In this document: positions 47,901 to 59,620 of the stretch, one piece after another
Layout of the letters: each line of letters opens with the position of its first letter
How positions within the stretch are numbered: position 1 is the first letter of the stretch
From: Adineta steineri
Taxonomy: Eukaryota; Rotifera; Eurotatoria; Adinetida; Adinetidae
Direction of reading: 5' to 3'
Assembly: GCA_905250115.1 (NCBI GenBank)
Contig: CAJNOI010000024.1
Location: 418,177 to 482,176 of the forward strand
DNA length: 64,000 nucleotides
Notes under the pieces: model-generated
The model's database searches: none
The model's input: the letters and a program-made list of their open reading frames with translations, nothing else
Told to the model about the DNA's origin: nothing
Program-made: the position numbers and the translations under genes

Positions 47901-48800
47901 TACACCCACACCCACGAATAGAAAGCGAGTATTTTTTCAATAAATTCTAATGGATAAAATGAAACTGTAGCAATCTTGTGTGATATAATAGTTTTCATCT
48001 TTTAGTTCGTGAGAATACACAACAGTTATTAATCAATAATATCTACATTGTGCAAAATTCGATGTTATTAGTATTAATTCTAGATATTTATCTATAAATC
48101 ATCGATCGTTCTAGTATAAAAACTCGTCAAATTTTCATATCTCAATAAACTTAATATAAAACTTACGAAAAAATACTTCTCCTAATAAGATTCTACCATT
48201 GTTGATAGAGTTATTATCTGAAGTTTCTTTGATGAATTATATGATGATAGATTCTTACCGATAACATTTTGAATTTCAATGGATTTTTCTGGTGTTAATA
48301 ACATTTCACTTTGATCATGTGGAGATTGAAATTTGACACCATCTTCAGTTACTTGTGATAATTTAAGAAGAGATACCATTTGAAATCCTCCTGAATCCTA
48401 TTGTACTCATATGAAACATTAGAATAAATCAAAAAGGAAAATTTACTGTTAAAAGTCCACCATCCCAATGCATAAATGAATGAAGACCACCCATTTCTTT
48501 AAGTAAATCAGGACCCTTGAAAAAAAAATATGAAAGCTAAATACAAAAAGAAAATGAATTATAAATTACTGGTCGATGTCCTAAATGATACGTATTTCCA
48601 AGTATAATACGACAATTTAATTGATGTAATTGTTCAGGTGTTAAACCTTTCAAAGTTCCTTGTGTACCGACAGGCATAAAAACAGGTGTATCGATCGGAC
48701 CACGCGATGTATGATTTCGACCAAATGTTAAACGACCAACACGAGCTTTTGTTGTATTACATGTATGAGTTACTTCAAAATTAAGTGCACTGGACGACAT
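44998..48800 (-). CDS. QTRT1: Queuine tRNA-ribosyltransferase catalytic subunit, complete
   Basis: Nine exons (48570-48800, 48447-48515, 48259-48397, 45943-46021, 45781-45896, 45584-45722, 45458-45533, 45203-45400, 44998-45144) join to 397 residues, close to animal QTRT1 (about 400). Marks in order: [17 protein letters not shown] and [36 protein letters not shown] (a conserved Asp in the substrate pocket), GGLSGGE, catalytic [12 protein letters not shown], and the C-x-C-x2-C...H zinc site. The ATG at 48800 fits the family best; an in-frame ATG at 48839 would add 13 residues. Intron 3 (46022-48258) is 2.2 kb against ~50 bases for the others because it contains the LicD-like gene in opposite orientation. 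The enzyme works with QTRT2 on His, Asn, Asp and Tyr tRNAs. Confidence 0.95.
46242..47255 (+). CDS. LicD/fukutin-type membrane phosphotransferase, right-arm copy
   Basis: 337-residue counterpart of 877-1908, intronless, with the same N-terminal membrane anchor and the DGTLLGS...WDDDLD catalytic core. It is nested antisense within TGT intron 3. The main differences are at the N-terminal stem ([12 protein letters not shown]) and near residue 280. Because it lies within an intron transcribed the other way, sense-antisense interference between the two genes is possible. Confidence 0.85.
   Translation: MYHRLERLPKTIVIPFVLISIIILISYQSIQHVKCPLCPKSILFSNNSSDIEDEKTAVDDTSLLCLDLAQRIDSERYYPQSPVIFPPAFNDTKTFRFPYYHYSHWKSSSIIPRVITQCEHSLMMHLLIIIDRICREHKITYFISDGTLLGSLRHHDIIPWDDDLDIMVPDDKRKILNNEFKKINRTLIGFALHHGELPEYEYDKLYYNITQIAGKDKWHFPFVDIFFYEQNRTHLWTLLNPDKPFQTRYIFPLILRPLGYLWLPAPRKPQRLIKFDPFDQCKTNFWNHRTESYQKPVTVQCNRLKEFYPFVEPNKKKEWIEILKINNTIIHTVVFTL
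47849..47917. repeat. GGGTG-hairpin repeat
   Basis: GGGTGGGTAAGTGTGGGTGT, a centre with GTTAAGAGAAGAGATGCG, then ACACCCACACCCACG. The two ends can pair. It sits in TGT intron 3. Confidence 0.6.
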
Positions 48801-50095
48801 TTTCAATAATGAATTTTTCTTTGGCAAAGCCCGAATCATAAACTTTCGAAAGATTTCGTAAAAATCAGTTTCAAAAAAAAGTATTATATAGATGAATGGT
48901 TAAAACATTTCACTAATAATAACTCGATTCATAGAGGACGCCATCTATCAAATAAAGAAATCACTGAATATGTTGTATAATCTCACTTATTTATCGATAA
49001 CATAACAAGAGAAGTTGAATAGGTGATATATATTTCTTTGTAACTTCTAGAGAGTTTCTCAATGGAATCAATACAATTATCAAAAGATCAAATATTTCTC
49101 TTATTAATAAGAAAGAAACACGCTCAACTCTTCTTCGTTTACTATACATACTATATGAATACATATAATATCAAAAAATAATAAGACTTACATTTCAATG
49201 ATTTTATTAGATTTATTTTTCTTATCTAAATAACTATCTCTCTTTTTCAGTAAATCATTTATCTATATTTCTTTGTTTTTGATATTGTCTTTTTTAGTTT
49301 TTAGTTACATATATTTTCATCATATTCATTTTTCAATATTTGTGATAATGCTTTACACAATTACAAAAATAAACTCATAACAAACGAATGTTCATCATCA
49401 GAAGATCATTTTTTGTTCTGTTCTCATAATATAAACTCTCGCTTCATTAACTATAAATGAGCCTATTGAACTATTGTTTTCTTCTAAACAAGTATTCTGC
49501 TGTTTCCTAAAAAAAGCAAGAAATAAATTCCTTTTCTAGAACCTTCAATTATTAACATTAGCTAAATTAATTTCATATTTAATTCAATATATTTTTTACT
49601 TTGGGTAAGAGAAATGCTTTTTAAAAAATAACAGTCACATGAAAAATAAGAACATACAGTAATGAAAAAAGTATGAAAATAGTAATTAAATCTCTTATTT
49701 ACCTTCGAAGAATTGTGTGTAATGAATGCATTTCTATAGAGAAATGATTAAGTAAACATGAATCTATTCATGTGATATTTTCTTTTACCTTCGTCAAACA
49801 AACAACTTCAAATAACTGATCACGTAGTCTATATATCGAACGAAAAAACAAAAGTGAAGAGTCTTTAATGAAAATGATAGATATAAAAAACATTTTTCTA
49901 TAACACACGTTTAGAAAATAAACATTTTTATATACTTAAATGGATAAACCAATAAAAAAAAGGACTGTAATTTTAATTTCAAGGGCACGAACACTTGTCG
50001 AGAGAAATATTTTTATGTTCTGTCAACGAAAAGAGTAAAGAAAAATCACTTATTGCTGCACATACTTTATTTTTTCATTCATCACACAAACAATA
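48801..50095. other. Gene-free spacer right of the palindrome
   Basis: 1.3 kb with no coding signal. It is the region between the divergent TGT and third kelch genes and should contain both promoters; no motif was assigned. Confidence 0.5.
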
Positions 50096-53000
50096 ATGCG
50101 ATCAATCATTGCCTTGCTTTTCATCATATTTCTCTCATCTGTAAAAGGTTTGTAACATTATCTTTTTTCATTTCACTCTATCATAATATAAATGAACACT
50201 ATAGGACAAACTACACAACTACCTAGTTATTATTGTACTGAAAATAATGTTTCGATTCAGTTTACATTGTCTTCCTCAGCTCATTCAGCTTCAAATCCAA
50301 CATCAAGTTGTTCTTTACAACAATGTAATGTAAACTTAACTAATAATAATAACGATAATTGTCGTTCATCATCAACACCTTGTTTTGATTATCGAACAAT
50401 AAATAATATTAGCTATTGTGCACCTGGTATTTTATGTTCAATATTAGAAAGATGTGATAATATTACGCAAACATGTTCATCAAATAATTCAGTGTGTGTT
50501 ATTAACTCATGTTGTTCACCACAAGCAGTATGTTTACCATTCTCAGCAACATACATGTGTAAAACAGGTACTAATACATATTATTTATATTTTAGACTGC
50601 ATCAAAATCAATCAGAACAATTCATTTTAGTCATAGTTATAGATAGAGTATTATTTATTTGTATAAAACCAGGCTTCGTAGTCCTCCTATATTTCCTATA
50701 TTTCCTATATATTTAAAAATGCTCCTATAAATTCCTATTTTTCATGCATTTTTCCTATATTTCCTATATTTAGAAGAAATTAATTTTTTTTCAAATGAAA
50801 TATATATTTTTTCGATCAGCAGCAATGCAGAGCTTCTGTACATATGTCATTACTTAGGTCTAACCAAAAGTTCGTGCACTTTAAAAACAAAATATGAAGA
50901 TAAGGAGATATTTTTCATTTTATTTTATCAAATGTTGAGGGTACTTGCCAGTATTATTTATATTAAGTTCGATTCTTTCTAACAATTTGTCAAAAGTTTT
51001 TTTTGAAGTCTTTTTCGAAAAAAAATTTTAGGTAACTTGGGAATCGTATGAATTAATCATGTTTCATCTATTTAATCAGTTAAACTACGTTCGATAGAAT
51101 TAGTTGGCCAAAAATTACATAGTATCAGGCCTGGCGAATGTGATGGATATGAGATTATATTTATGTCTTTTCTGTTATATAAATAATGATAGTGGATGAG
51201 TATGAAGTCAGCGATGATCTTTAATCATTTTTGTATATTTTTAACCTGATGTCTGAGTTTGTTTCCATATTTCATTAACAAAAGGGTTCAGATAATTTTC
51301 AGTATCATACTTGTGACCTACAGTCTTGACTTTATCTATACAATGTATAAAAACAGGACCATTTGATTTAAAGAATATACCAAACAAAGTTTTGGTTAAA
51401 ATTTATCTGCATGAACAATAGTCTCTGACGATTCATCTTCAATAAGCCAGCTAGCATCAAATGACTTATAAATAACCTATATGAAATAAATCGATATCCC
51501 ATTACTAGTAATGCTAGAACGCAATTGGCATGATTCAACTAAATTTCGCTAAATTTTTAAAAGATATGAAACATGATTAATTCATGCGGTTTCCAAGGTA
51601 CTTAAAATTTTTTTCGAAAAAGACTTCAAAAAAACTTTTGACAAATTGTTAGAAAGGATCGAACTTAATATAAATAATACTGGCAACTATCTTCAACATC
51701 TGATAAAATAAAATGAAACATATCTCCTTATTTTCATATTTTGTTTTTAAAGTGCACTAACTTTTGGTTAGACCTAAGTAAATTCAACTGAGACCATATC
51801 TTCTTTTAATTATTTTCGAATTGAGCTTTTTAAATATTTTCTCCAGTAATTAAAAAGTGTATATTTGTTTCTGATTTCTTGGCAACTTTGAGTAAGATAG
51901 CTAGTTATGATATTATGAGCACTAAGCAACGTTTGATATAAGTCTATTATAAGCGTATTACTGAAGAAACAAATTCCTATATATTTCCTATATTATTATG
52001 AAAATCCTATATAAATAGTACTTTTAAAATCCTATATTTTCCTATATCCTCAGGATGGGTCGCTACGAAGCCTGTATAAAACCTCTATCGAGTGATACTT
52101 TTCTTGTGGTAAAGAATAATGTAATAGATAAACTAATATAGACGTGTGATATGGATTGTTAATTAACAATAGAAACGAAAAAGAGATGGGAAACTAAAGC
52201 ACGCTGAAGTTTTTAGTTTAGTTATTAAATGAGATATTAATACAATTATATATATAGTTTAACTGGTAGAATACGGGATTATGGTTATATAATAATTTAA
52301 TACGTTTTTTTGTTTTTGAGCTGACATATTTTCTTTACAGAACAAACTTTTGTATTCACGTTTGTTGTATCAAATAACAAAATAATATGACCGAATAGAT
52401 TAAAGTATACAAATCGTTATGATAGATCATCTCAACTCAGATTTATATTTTGTTCGGTTCTACATGCTCATATATTTCTACTTTTTCGGACGCTGTTGCT
52501 GTTCTAGTAATAGTAATTTATAGTTATGTTAAATATGATTTAAGCAATAATGCTGATTATCAATGTTATTCTCATTGTAAAATAGATGAATGATCTGAGA
52601 TCGAATTTAGCAACAGAATACATATGAAGATAAGTCAGTTTTGATAGAGAATCTGAGACTAATTTTCTATGATCAGCAGTTATTTCACCTGTTTTGTTTT
52701 ACTTGATGAGATGATTGTATAAACTACAAATCAGATATTAAATACTATCTTTATCTTTAGAATAATCTTTCATATCATATCTAAAACGATTGTAAAGGTT
52801 TGTTTTTTTCTATGATAGCGTTCACTACATATAAAACATCACTAAGAATAAGGTCACTAAGAACTAAATAGAATAATTTCTGTAAATAAATAAAGAACCA
52901 TCAATGCTTTGATAGTTAACTATCAGAAAATTCCAGATCAAGCACTCATTTTCTCACTAGTTTATAGTGTATATCAGTTCTAGCGATGAATGCTATATAG

Positions 53001-54618
53001 TTCTTTTATCACTTATACAAAGATGATTAAAAAGAAAATATTATGAATAATTCAGTATTTTGATTGTCATGTTCAGAGAAATATGCAAGCAGGGACGTAG
53101 CCAGGAATTTGCTAAAAAGTATGTCCGACTTACCAAGTGGTGTGCACAGCTGTAGGAAAAAATTTTTCCCGTACTCTTCTACAAGTACTTATTTCTGAAG
53201 GGGTGTGCACGTGCACCCTTTGCACACCCCCTGGCTACGCTTCTGTATGAAAGAGTTAATGAGAATTTCATAATTTTCATCCTATTAAATATTTTTCGAG
53301 CATAGCTTGTAGAAAATTGAAGAAAACATCAGTGAGTGTAATTATCACAGTGGTCAGTTTGAGACTAACATCTTTTATATATTTGATTGAGATAAGAGAG
53401 AAAATAGAAAATATAGAAAACTAAAGATGAGATAATGATATGTGAATAGATTTTGCATAATATATTTGCCTATTATTCTTGGTCTACATCAATTTGAGGT
53501 GATATAAAGGAGACATATCAAAGACTGTCGTTTTTAGAATAATAAAAAATACCATACAAGAATAATAAGTGTTGGTTGTGTGATGATCTAATATTGTATT
53601 GTCTTAATATATAAAAATACAACTTCTAGGATGGGTTTCTACTGGCAATATGACTAATGCACGATTTGGTCACACAGCATCTTTATTATCAAATGGAAAA
53701 GTATTAGTTACTGGCGGAAACTATGGTGGCTCTTTAAATAGTGCTGAGCTGTATGATTCATCAACAGGTAATTGGACAACTACTGGTAGCATGACTGATG
53801 CACGGCAATGGCATACAGAATCTGTATTATCAAATGGAAAGGTATTAGTTACTGGTGGATGGAATGGTAGTACTGTTTATAATAGTGCTGAGCTATATGA
53901 TGCATTAACAAGTACTTGGACGCCTACTAATAACATGAATAATGCACGAGAATATCACACAGCATCTTTATTATCAAATGGAAAATTATTAGTTAGTGGT
54001 GGATTCAATGGGAATATTACATTAAATAGTGCTGAATTATATGATTCATCAACAGGTAGCTGGGCAACTACTGGTAATATGACTAATGCACGCGAGTATC
54101 ACACAGCATCTGTATTAGCAAATGGAAAAGTATTAGTTGCTGGCGGATATAATAATGGTTATTTAAATAGCGCTGAGCTGTATGATCCATCAACAGGTAC
54201 TTGGACAACTACTGGTAGCATGACTGATGTACGACAATGGCACACAGCATCTGTATTATTAAATGGAAAAGTATTAGTTACTGGTGGATGGGAAGTTTTT
54301 GATTTAAATAGTGCTGAGCTGTACGATCCATCAACAGGTATTTGGACGACAACTGGTAATATGAATAATGCACGATATGTTCACACAGCATCTTTATTAT
54401 CAAATGGAAAAATATTAGTTACTGGTGGATTTGGTAATAGTAATTATTTAAATAGTGCTGAGCTGTATGATCCAGCAACAGGTATTTGGACAACTATTAG
54501 TAACATGACTAATGCACGAGAATATCACACAGCATCTGTATTATCAAATGGACTAGTCTTAGTTACTGGTGGATACAATGGTATTACTGGTATTTTAAGC
54601 AGTGCAGAATTATATTAA
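50096..54618 (+). CDS. Secreted Cys-rich / kelch-propeller protein, third gene
   Basis: Exons 50096-50147 (signal peptide MRSIIALLFIIFLSSVKG), 50205-50567 (Cys-rich head, about 120 residues) and 53630-54618 (seven kelch blades) join in phase to 467 residues. The head shares a Cys layout with the palindrome-arm genes (C-A...C...RC...TCS...VCV...C...VCLP...C) but is otherwise different. No Thr-stalk exons were found. The kelch exon opens with GWVSTGNM, which closes the ring, and about 0.9 kb of intron before it is homologous to the intron of the arm genes. The intron also holds a 1.4 kb hAT element with a mariner inside it and a 156-base MITE, so it has grown to 3.1 kb while splice sites remain intact. 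Confidence 0.8.
50670..52074. mobile_element. Non-autonomous hAT element
   Basis: Terminal inverted repeat CAGGCTTCGTAG at both ends and a perfect 8-base target duplication TATAAAAC (50662-50669 and 52075-52082), as expected for hAT transposition. Subterminal regions are packed with (T)CCTATATTT repeats in both orientations, likely transposase-binding arrays. No hAT transposase frame. A mariner element has inserted in the middle. Confidence 0.88.
50853..51778. mobile_element. Decayed Tc1/mariner element nested in the hAT element
   Basis: Ends CTTAGGTCTAACCAAAAGTT with very long inverted repeats of about 200 bases, flanked by TA on both sides. The reverse strand around 51250-51480 encodes fragments of a mariner-type transposase (a stretch FGIFFKSNGPVFIHC, about residues of the catalytic core) interrupted by frameshifts and stops, so the element is dead. 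Confidence 0.8.
53090..53245. mobile_element. 156-base hAT MITE
   Basis: Ends CAGGGACGTAGCCAGG and, reversed, CAGAAGCGTAGCCAGG. Flanked by TATGCAAG and TATGAAAG, an 8-base target duplication with one mismatch. The interior is GC-richer than the surroundings, with GTGCACGTGCACCC-like palindromes. Confidence 0.82.
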
Positions 54619-55148
54619 GTATTTCAAGCAAATTAACTTTCACCTATCTTTTTTATTTTTCTTGCAAATAATTCAAATTCCAAACAAAACTTAAGTTAGG
54701 AAAAGTGTCAGCTTGTGACGCCCACTAACTGTTTCCTTTGATGCTTTTACTGAATTATCATTTAATTTATCGTTTAATCCCAAATAAAAATATATATATC
54801 TTTGTTTTTCTACTCTTATATAGTAATTTATTATGATTAACAAAAGTTGCAGTTGATATGATAACTTTAATTATCCTTTCGAATGTTCTCTTAATTTTAC
54901 AATGTCGTTTTTCATAATATTTAATTGTCTTGATAGTTTTTATCGGATTTAGAATATATAATCAATGAAACACTTCAGTTACCAAAAGACCTTGAAGAAA
55001 GTTCATGAATGACACAGATGAATATGTCTGTAAATTACAATCCTAAAAGATAATCTAAATGGAAACATGATGATATCAAATTGTGTTTCCCATATTAAAA
55101 AAGTTCTAGAAATGCTTTTATCTCAATACTCGATTTCTATTAGTTCTC

Positions 55149-55214
55149 AGGGTGTGGGTGTGGGTGGGTATGGGCATGAGTAGATCTTTGTTTCACCCAC
55201 CCACACCCACCCAT
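55149..55214. repeat. GGGTG-hairpin repeat
   Basis: Best hairpin copy: GGTGTGGGTGTGGGTGGG and, 30 bases later, CACCCACCCACACCCACCC. It contains tandem TGTGGG units. Confidence 0.65.
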
Positions 55215-55868
55215 CTTCTCCTGTACAAGTACTTTTCGAATTAGTTTATAATGTGTTAGTTAGCCTACGAAGAGCACCAAACAACAGTATAATTTCATAT
55301 CCTTTGGATTGATCTATAAAAAAAGGATATTATACAAATATCTCGTTTGCTTCGCTACATCACACTTATTTGTCAAAGATATTTCTTTTTTTTTTTGCTT
55401 TTTCACCTGAAAAATAATGCAATTTATCAGTCTTTTTTATTTCTCTTGTAAATATTATATTGAAATATTCGTAATAGAACTCGCCCATTTTGCTAAACAA
55501 TATTTCTTTAAACAAAAGTCTTCTCAAAGAGTAAAAACTGACAGCCTACAACTAGTGATGCTGAATACCATAATTTGATATTTTATTCGTTCACCTCTTC
55601 CATCGATAAGAAATAAACATCGTTTTTTCATCGACATTACACAATTTTCTGCAACATTATCATCAATATTAAGGAATTCTTCAGTTAAAAACAGCTCGGG
55701 TTCACTAGTATTTGTTGGTTTTCTTTTTTCTACCTTCATTATTATAATGAATATACTAACTTATAACTTTTTCTCTTTTTCACCAAGAACACGTGGTCGA
55801 CCATTTTTCAGCCCGATGTTTGAGTAGACCTTCTTGTTTTAATTTTTCAAGACTGTAATAAATAGTGT

Positions 55869-56180
55869 CAGAGATGGAACCGGTATCGGTCCGAACTTTA
55901 GGCTGGTAACTATACCGGTGTTTACCGGTCCGCCGGTTTCTTACTGCCCCGTTTTCTAATAAAAACTTTTTTTTCCGAAAAATTATTTTTTTACCAAAAA
56001 CTTATCTGTACCCTCCTACGAGGATAAAATATGAACGTTGTTAGCAGTCAAATCCAGTGTCAGATCCGACCAAGTCGAATCGAGTTAATGACTTCTATAC
56101 TACTAATTTTTACCGGTCTACCGGTTTCTAACCGGTAGACCGGTACCGGTCGTCAAAAAACCGGACCGGTTCCATCTCTA
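55869..56180. mobile_element. CCGGT-rich hAT MITE
   Basis: The ends CAGAGATGGAACCGGT and, reversed, TAGAGATGGAACCGGT are inverted repeats. The flanks AATAGTGT / AATAGTGC form an 8-base target duplication with one mismatch. The interior carries many ACCGGT-type subterminal motifs. No frame. Confidence 0.82.
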
Positions 56181-56779
56181 AATAGTGCTGAGTGATATAT
56201 ACTTGTTTCGCGATAAATAAGAGAAGTAGATCGTATGCCCCTGTTCTAGAAAGACAAAATTGAAATATAATGGCTTTTCAAATTACTGGTCGACGACATA
56301 ATTGAACGAATGTATTCAAAAGGGGAAAGAAATTACACTTTTATAAATGCAACATGTAGTATGTCTCTCAAGGATTTATCCCTGGAAAAATCAGTTTTAT
56401 ATTCATGTGTAATAGTAGAAAAATAGCAGTCTTAAAAAAATAATTTCCAAGTTTTCTTGCAAACAACTGTATTTATTATGACTGTAGTTGATATATTTTA
56501 CTTTGTTTATTTTATTTTTTCTATAGGACTATTTCATCATGAAAATATATGAATAGTAAAAACTTTGTCTATATTTTCTTGGCATGTTTTTTTACCATTG
56601 GCACGGTATGGTACTTTAGCTACACATTCGAGGTGCCGAAAGGTATTTTACTTCAAATTCCTATTAAAAACACTGCTTCCTACAATGAACAAACAAAAGG
56701 GCGATGTAATATATTGTTTGTATTTTTCAAATTGAAATACTGCTAATCTTCCATTAAAATCATAGCAAATAATCTCGAT

Positions 56780-56843
56780 CAGGTGTGAATGAGACAGTAA
56801 GATGGATATACATATTGATATTATCTCACATCCACACCACACT
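56780..56843. repeat. GGGTG-hairpin repeat, degenerate
   Basis: AGGTGTGAATGAGA and TCTCACATCCACACCACAC can pair. It is weaker than the other copies. Confidence 0.4.
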
Positions 56844-57689
56844 AAAATAATGACTTGGTAACAAGAAAAAATAGTCTGTGCAGGGTAATAACAATTTATC
56901 GACAAAATGTTTCCATATTCTCATTATCTGATGCTTACCTATTTTATATAAAATAAAAATTATAACTACGGTTGAAACTCTTCCAAATGCAAAAACTGCA
57001 TGGAAATTTAAAGTCTAGTCAATTCTATTGAAATAAACTTACAGTTGTTTAATTGAAAAATATTTCCTTTCTTTTCAATTTTGAGATCAATAAAATATTC
57101 TATTCATGATTTCTCATATTATATTTTCTATTATATCTTTATTTATCTTATTCGAAAATATATTTATATTTTAAAATCTATTTTTCTTTATTTCAAAATT
57201 ATAAAGTTGTTTCGATAATCGTTTTTTTTCTTTTTGATTTTAGAACGACTTTTAAATATATAAATTATTGATATCTTTTTTTAGTTATAAACTCTTTTAT
57301 TTATATCATCAAATCTTGAGAAAAAATAGAAAAATATAATGCTTTTCTCATTTCATATATATTTGACTTATTTCAGTTTTTACCAAAGGATTCTTCTCAG
57401 TAATAATATATATTTAGAGAGAAATTGTCATTTATAGTATCATTATTAACTCTATTTTTAAGAGATACTTCATGATTAAAATTAGAATTGTTATTATTCA
57501 GTCAATTACTATTGATCTCTTTTTCTCTATGACAATAATAACAGCAGATACAATCATAATATTCTGTTGAAGTATGGCGATATACAATCAATTGTTAATG
57601 TCAATTGATATAAAATTTATGGATAAATATGCTATTGTTAATATGTCCTATACTAAATAATCCAATTTCGTTAAAAGAAAAAGAAATAA

Positions 57690-58540
57690 TTATTTAGCTT
57701 GAAGTTATGTATAATTACATTCAAATTTTGAAAGAATATTTTTCTTCGATAAAATATTAGAAGAAAGAAAAGACGTTATTAACTCAATTTTTCTAATGTA
57801 ATCATGATGATGCTGTTTTCTATTCACAAAAGAAGTTAACTTTTTCTTGCCATTATTATTTATATTTAGATGCACTTTTTTGTGAAGCAACACAGTTTGT
57901 GTTATTGTGATCATAAATGACAGATGTTGCCTGAAGCTTTCTGTTTCCATCGTTTCTTTTCTGAAGAAAAATCGAAAAGATTTTCCAACTAATTTTATTC
58001 CTTTGAAGACAAAACACTTCATAGCAACACATAAATGAAAGAAAAACAAAGGCAAAACATCTATTGGATGAATATTTTTCATTGAGAAAAAAGTACATTG
58101 GAATGTGTCGCTATGATAAACAATTATTTTAGAATACTGAAAAAATTGATTGTTTTCTTCTCAATTTACACGGTTATACACAGATATCAATCAATTTTTA
58201 CGTTGATGAATAGAAAAAGTACGACAGAAAAACAAACGTGAGATTTTTGAAATGTTGTTATACTATATACTACAGACACTCGAAAAATCCAAGTGCAGTG
58301 AGTTTGAGTTAAGAAGACTGTATAGTTTATTTTGGTTCTCTTGTCTAATCAAATAGCTCATCTGATCACTCTCCGTTTATATACTAATGATCGACTTTAT
58401 TCTTCATATTTTTCATCTTTATTCATTTTCCATAGAGCTCAAAGGGCTATTTATGAATATATTTGTTCTCAAATAACTTTTAAAGACAGGCATATCAGCT
58501 TTCTGAATGGATAATATTTTGCCAAAATAAAAAATAATCA
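57690..58540. repeat. Diverged direct repeat, unit 1
   Basis: Matches 58660-59620 in the same orientation. Shared blocks include TTTTTCTAATGTAAT, ATGATAAACAATTATT and CAGTG-GTTTGAGTT. Minus-strand frames inside unit 1 (57705-58098) are not conserved in unit 2, so they are not taken as genes. Confidence 0.6.
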
Positions 58541-58550
58541 GGACTCAGAT

Positions 58551-58619
58551 CGATGGGTGGGTGTGAGATAATACAGCATCCACACTCATACTCAAGCATG
58601 CTCATCATTTGTCAACCCA
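58551..58619. repeat. GGGTG-hairpin repeat
   Basis: GATGGGTGGGTGTGAGA, then CATCCACACTCATACTC. It lies between the two direct-repeat units. Confidence 0.45.
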
Positions 58620-58659
58620 CTGCCATTAAGATCTAAAAGAAGTTAAATAAATCTTTACA

Positions 58660-59620
58660 CGTTGAAAAAAAACCATCCATTTTGCAGTTATGTATGAGAC
58701 ATTCAAATATTGAAAGAAAGTAAAGACGTCATCAACTTTGTTTAGTAATTTTTCTAATGTAATTATGGAAACGCCATTCTCCATCCACAAAAAGTTTACA
58801 TAAGTTACTATCATTGTTTTTCTCGCAGACATGTACTTTTTCTTATTGTAACTATAACAAACCATGATCTTTTCATAAACTCTCCGTTTCTATCGTTACT
58901 TTTAACAAATAATCAAAAAGATTTTCCAACTTTCTTCTTCGTCTGATACATACATAATATATCACAGCAGCATAGAAACGAAGGAAAAGAAGAAAAAAAA
59001 GCAAGTTATTAGTGGATAAATATTTTTTCTCGAGAAAAAAGAGTTTAGAATATGTTGTTATGATAAACAATTATTAAACTTATTTTAGAATAGTGGAAAA
59101 AACTGTTTGTTGTTATGTATCTAATATATAAGATGTTTTGTTTTTCATTAATGCTATCATACATAGACGTGGATTCTGACTGTTTGGATCATTTTTACAT
59201 TGATGAAGAAAAAATGTGATTATCTGTTATATCGCAGATCATAATATTCTTTTATCAATCAAAAATTGAAGAATAGAAATGACACTACATAGGAGCAAAA
59301 GAAAAATTGTGAAAATATTGTCATACTCTATGTTAGAGTCAATTGAAAAAGCTAAATCCAGTGCGTTTGAGTTTGAATGAACATCTAATTTATATATGGA
59401 CACAATGGATTAAATTTCAATTCAATGATTTTGATTTTTATAAGAAAAATTTCATTTGCAACTAAATCTTGATTATTTTATATGTTTTTTCATCTTTATT
59501 TATTTTTTATATAACAAAAAATATTCTATTTGTGTATATATTTGTCTTTAAATAACATATTATCAAAAAAAAATCGACTTTCAAAAAGATGTATTTTTAC
59601 AAAATAAAACAAAAGTCATG
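58660..59620. repeat. Diverged direct repeat, unit 2
   Basis: Second unit of the duplication described at 57690-58540, offset about 0.96 kb. Confidence 0.6.

Larger units (their letters stand above)
34320..48158. repeat. Right arm of giant inverted duplication
   Basis: Mirror of 1-12470. It is 1.4 kb longer, mainly because of the transposon at 37569-38348 and extra sequence around 34940-36030. At its outer end the sequence continues unbroken into the first TGT exons, so this arm is the structurally complete one. Confidence 0.93.

Noticed and set aside
57705..58098. 125- and 80-residue minus-strand frames with basic, Lys/His-rich sequence
   Set aside because: The sister direct-repeat unit at 58660-59620 does not preserve either frame, and no splice or family features are seen.
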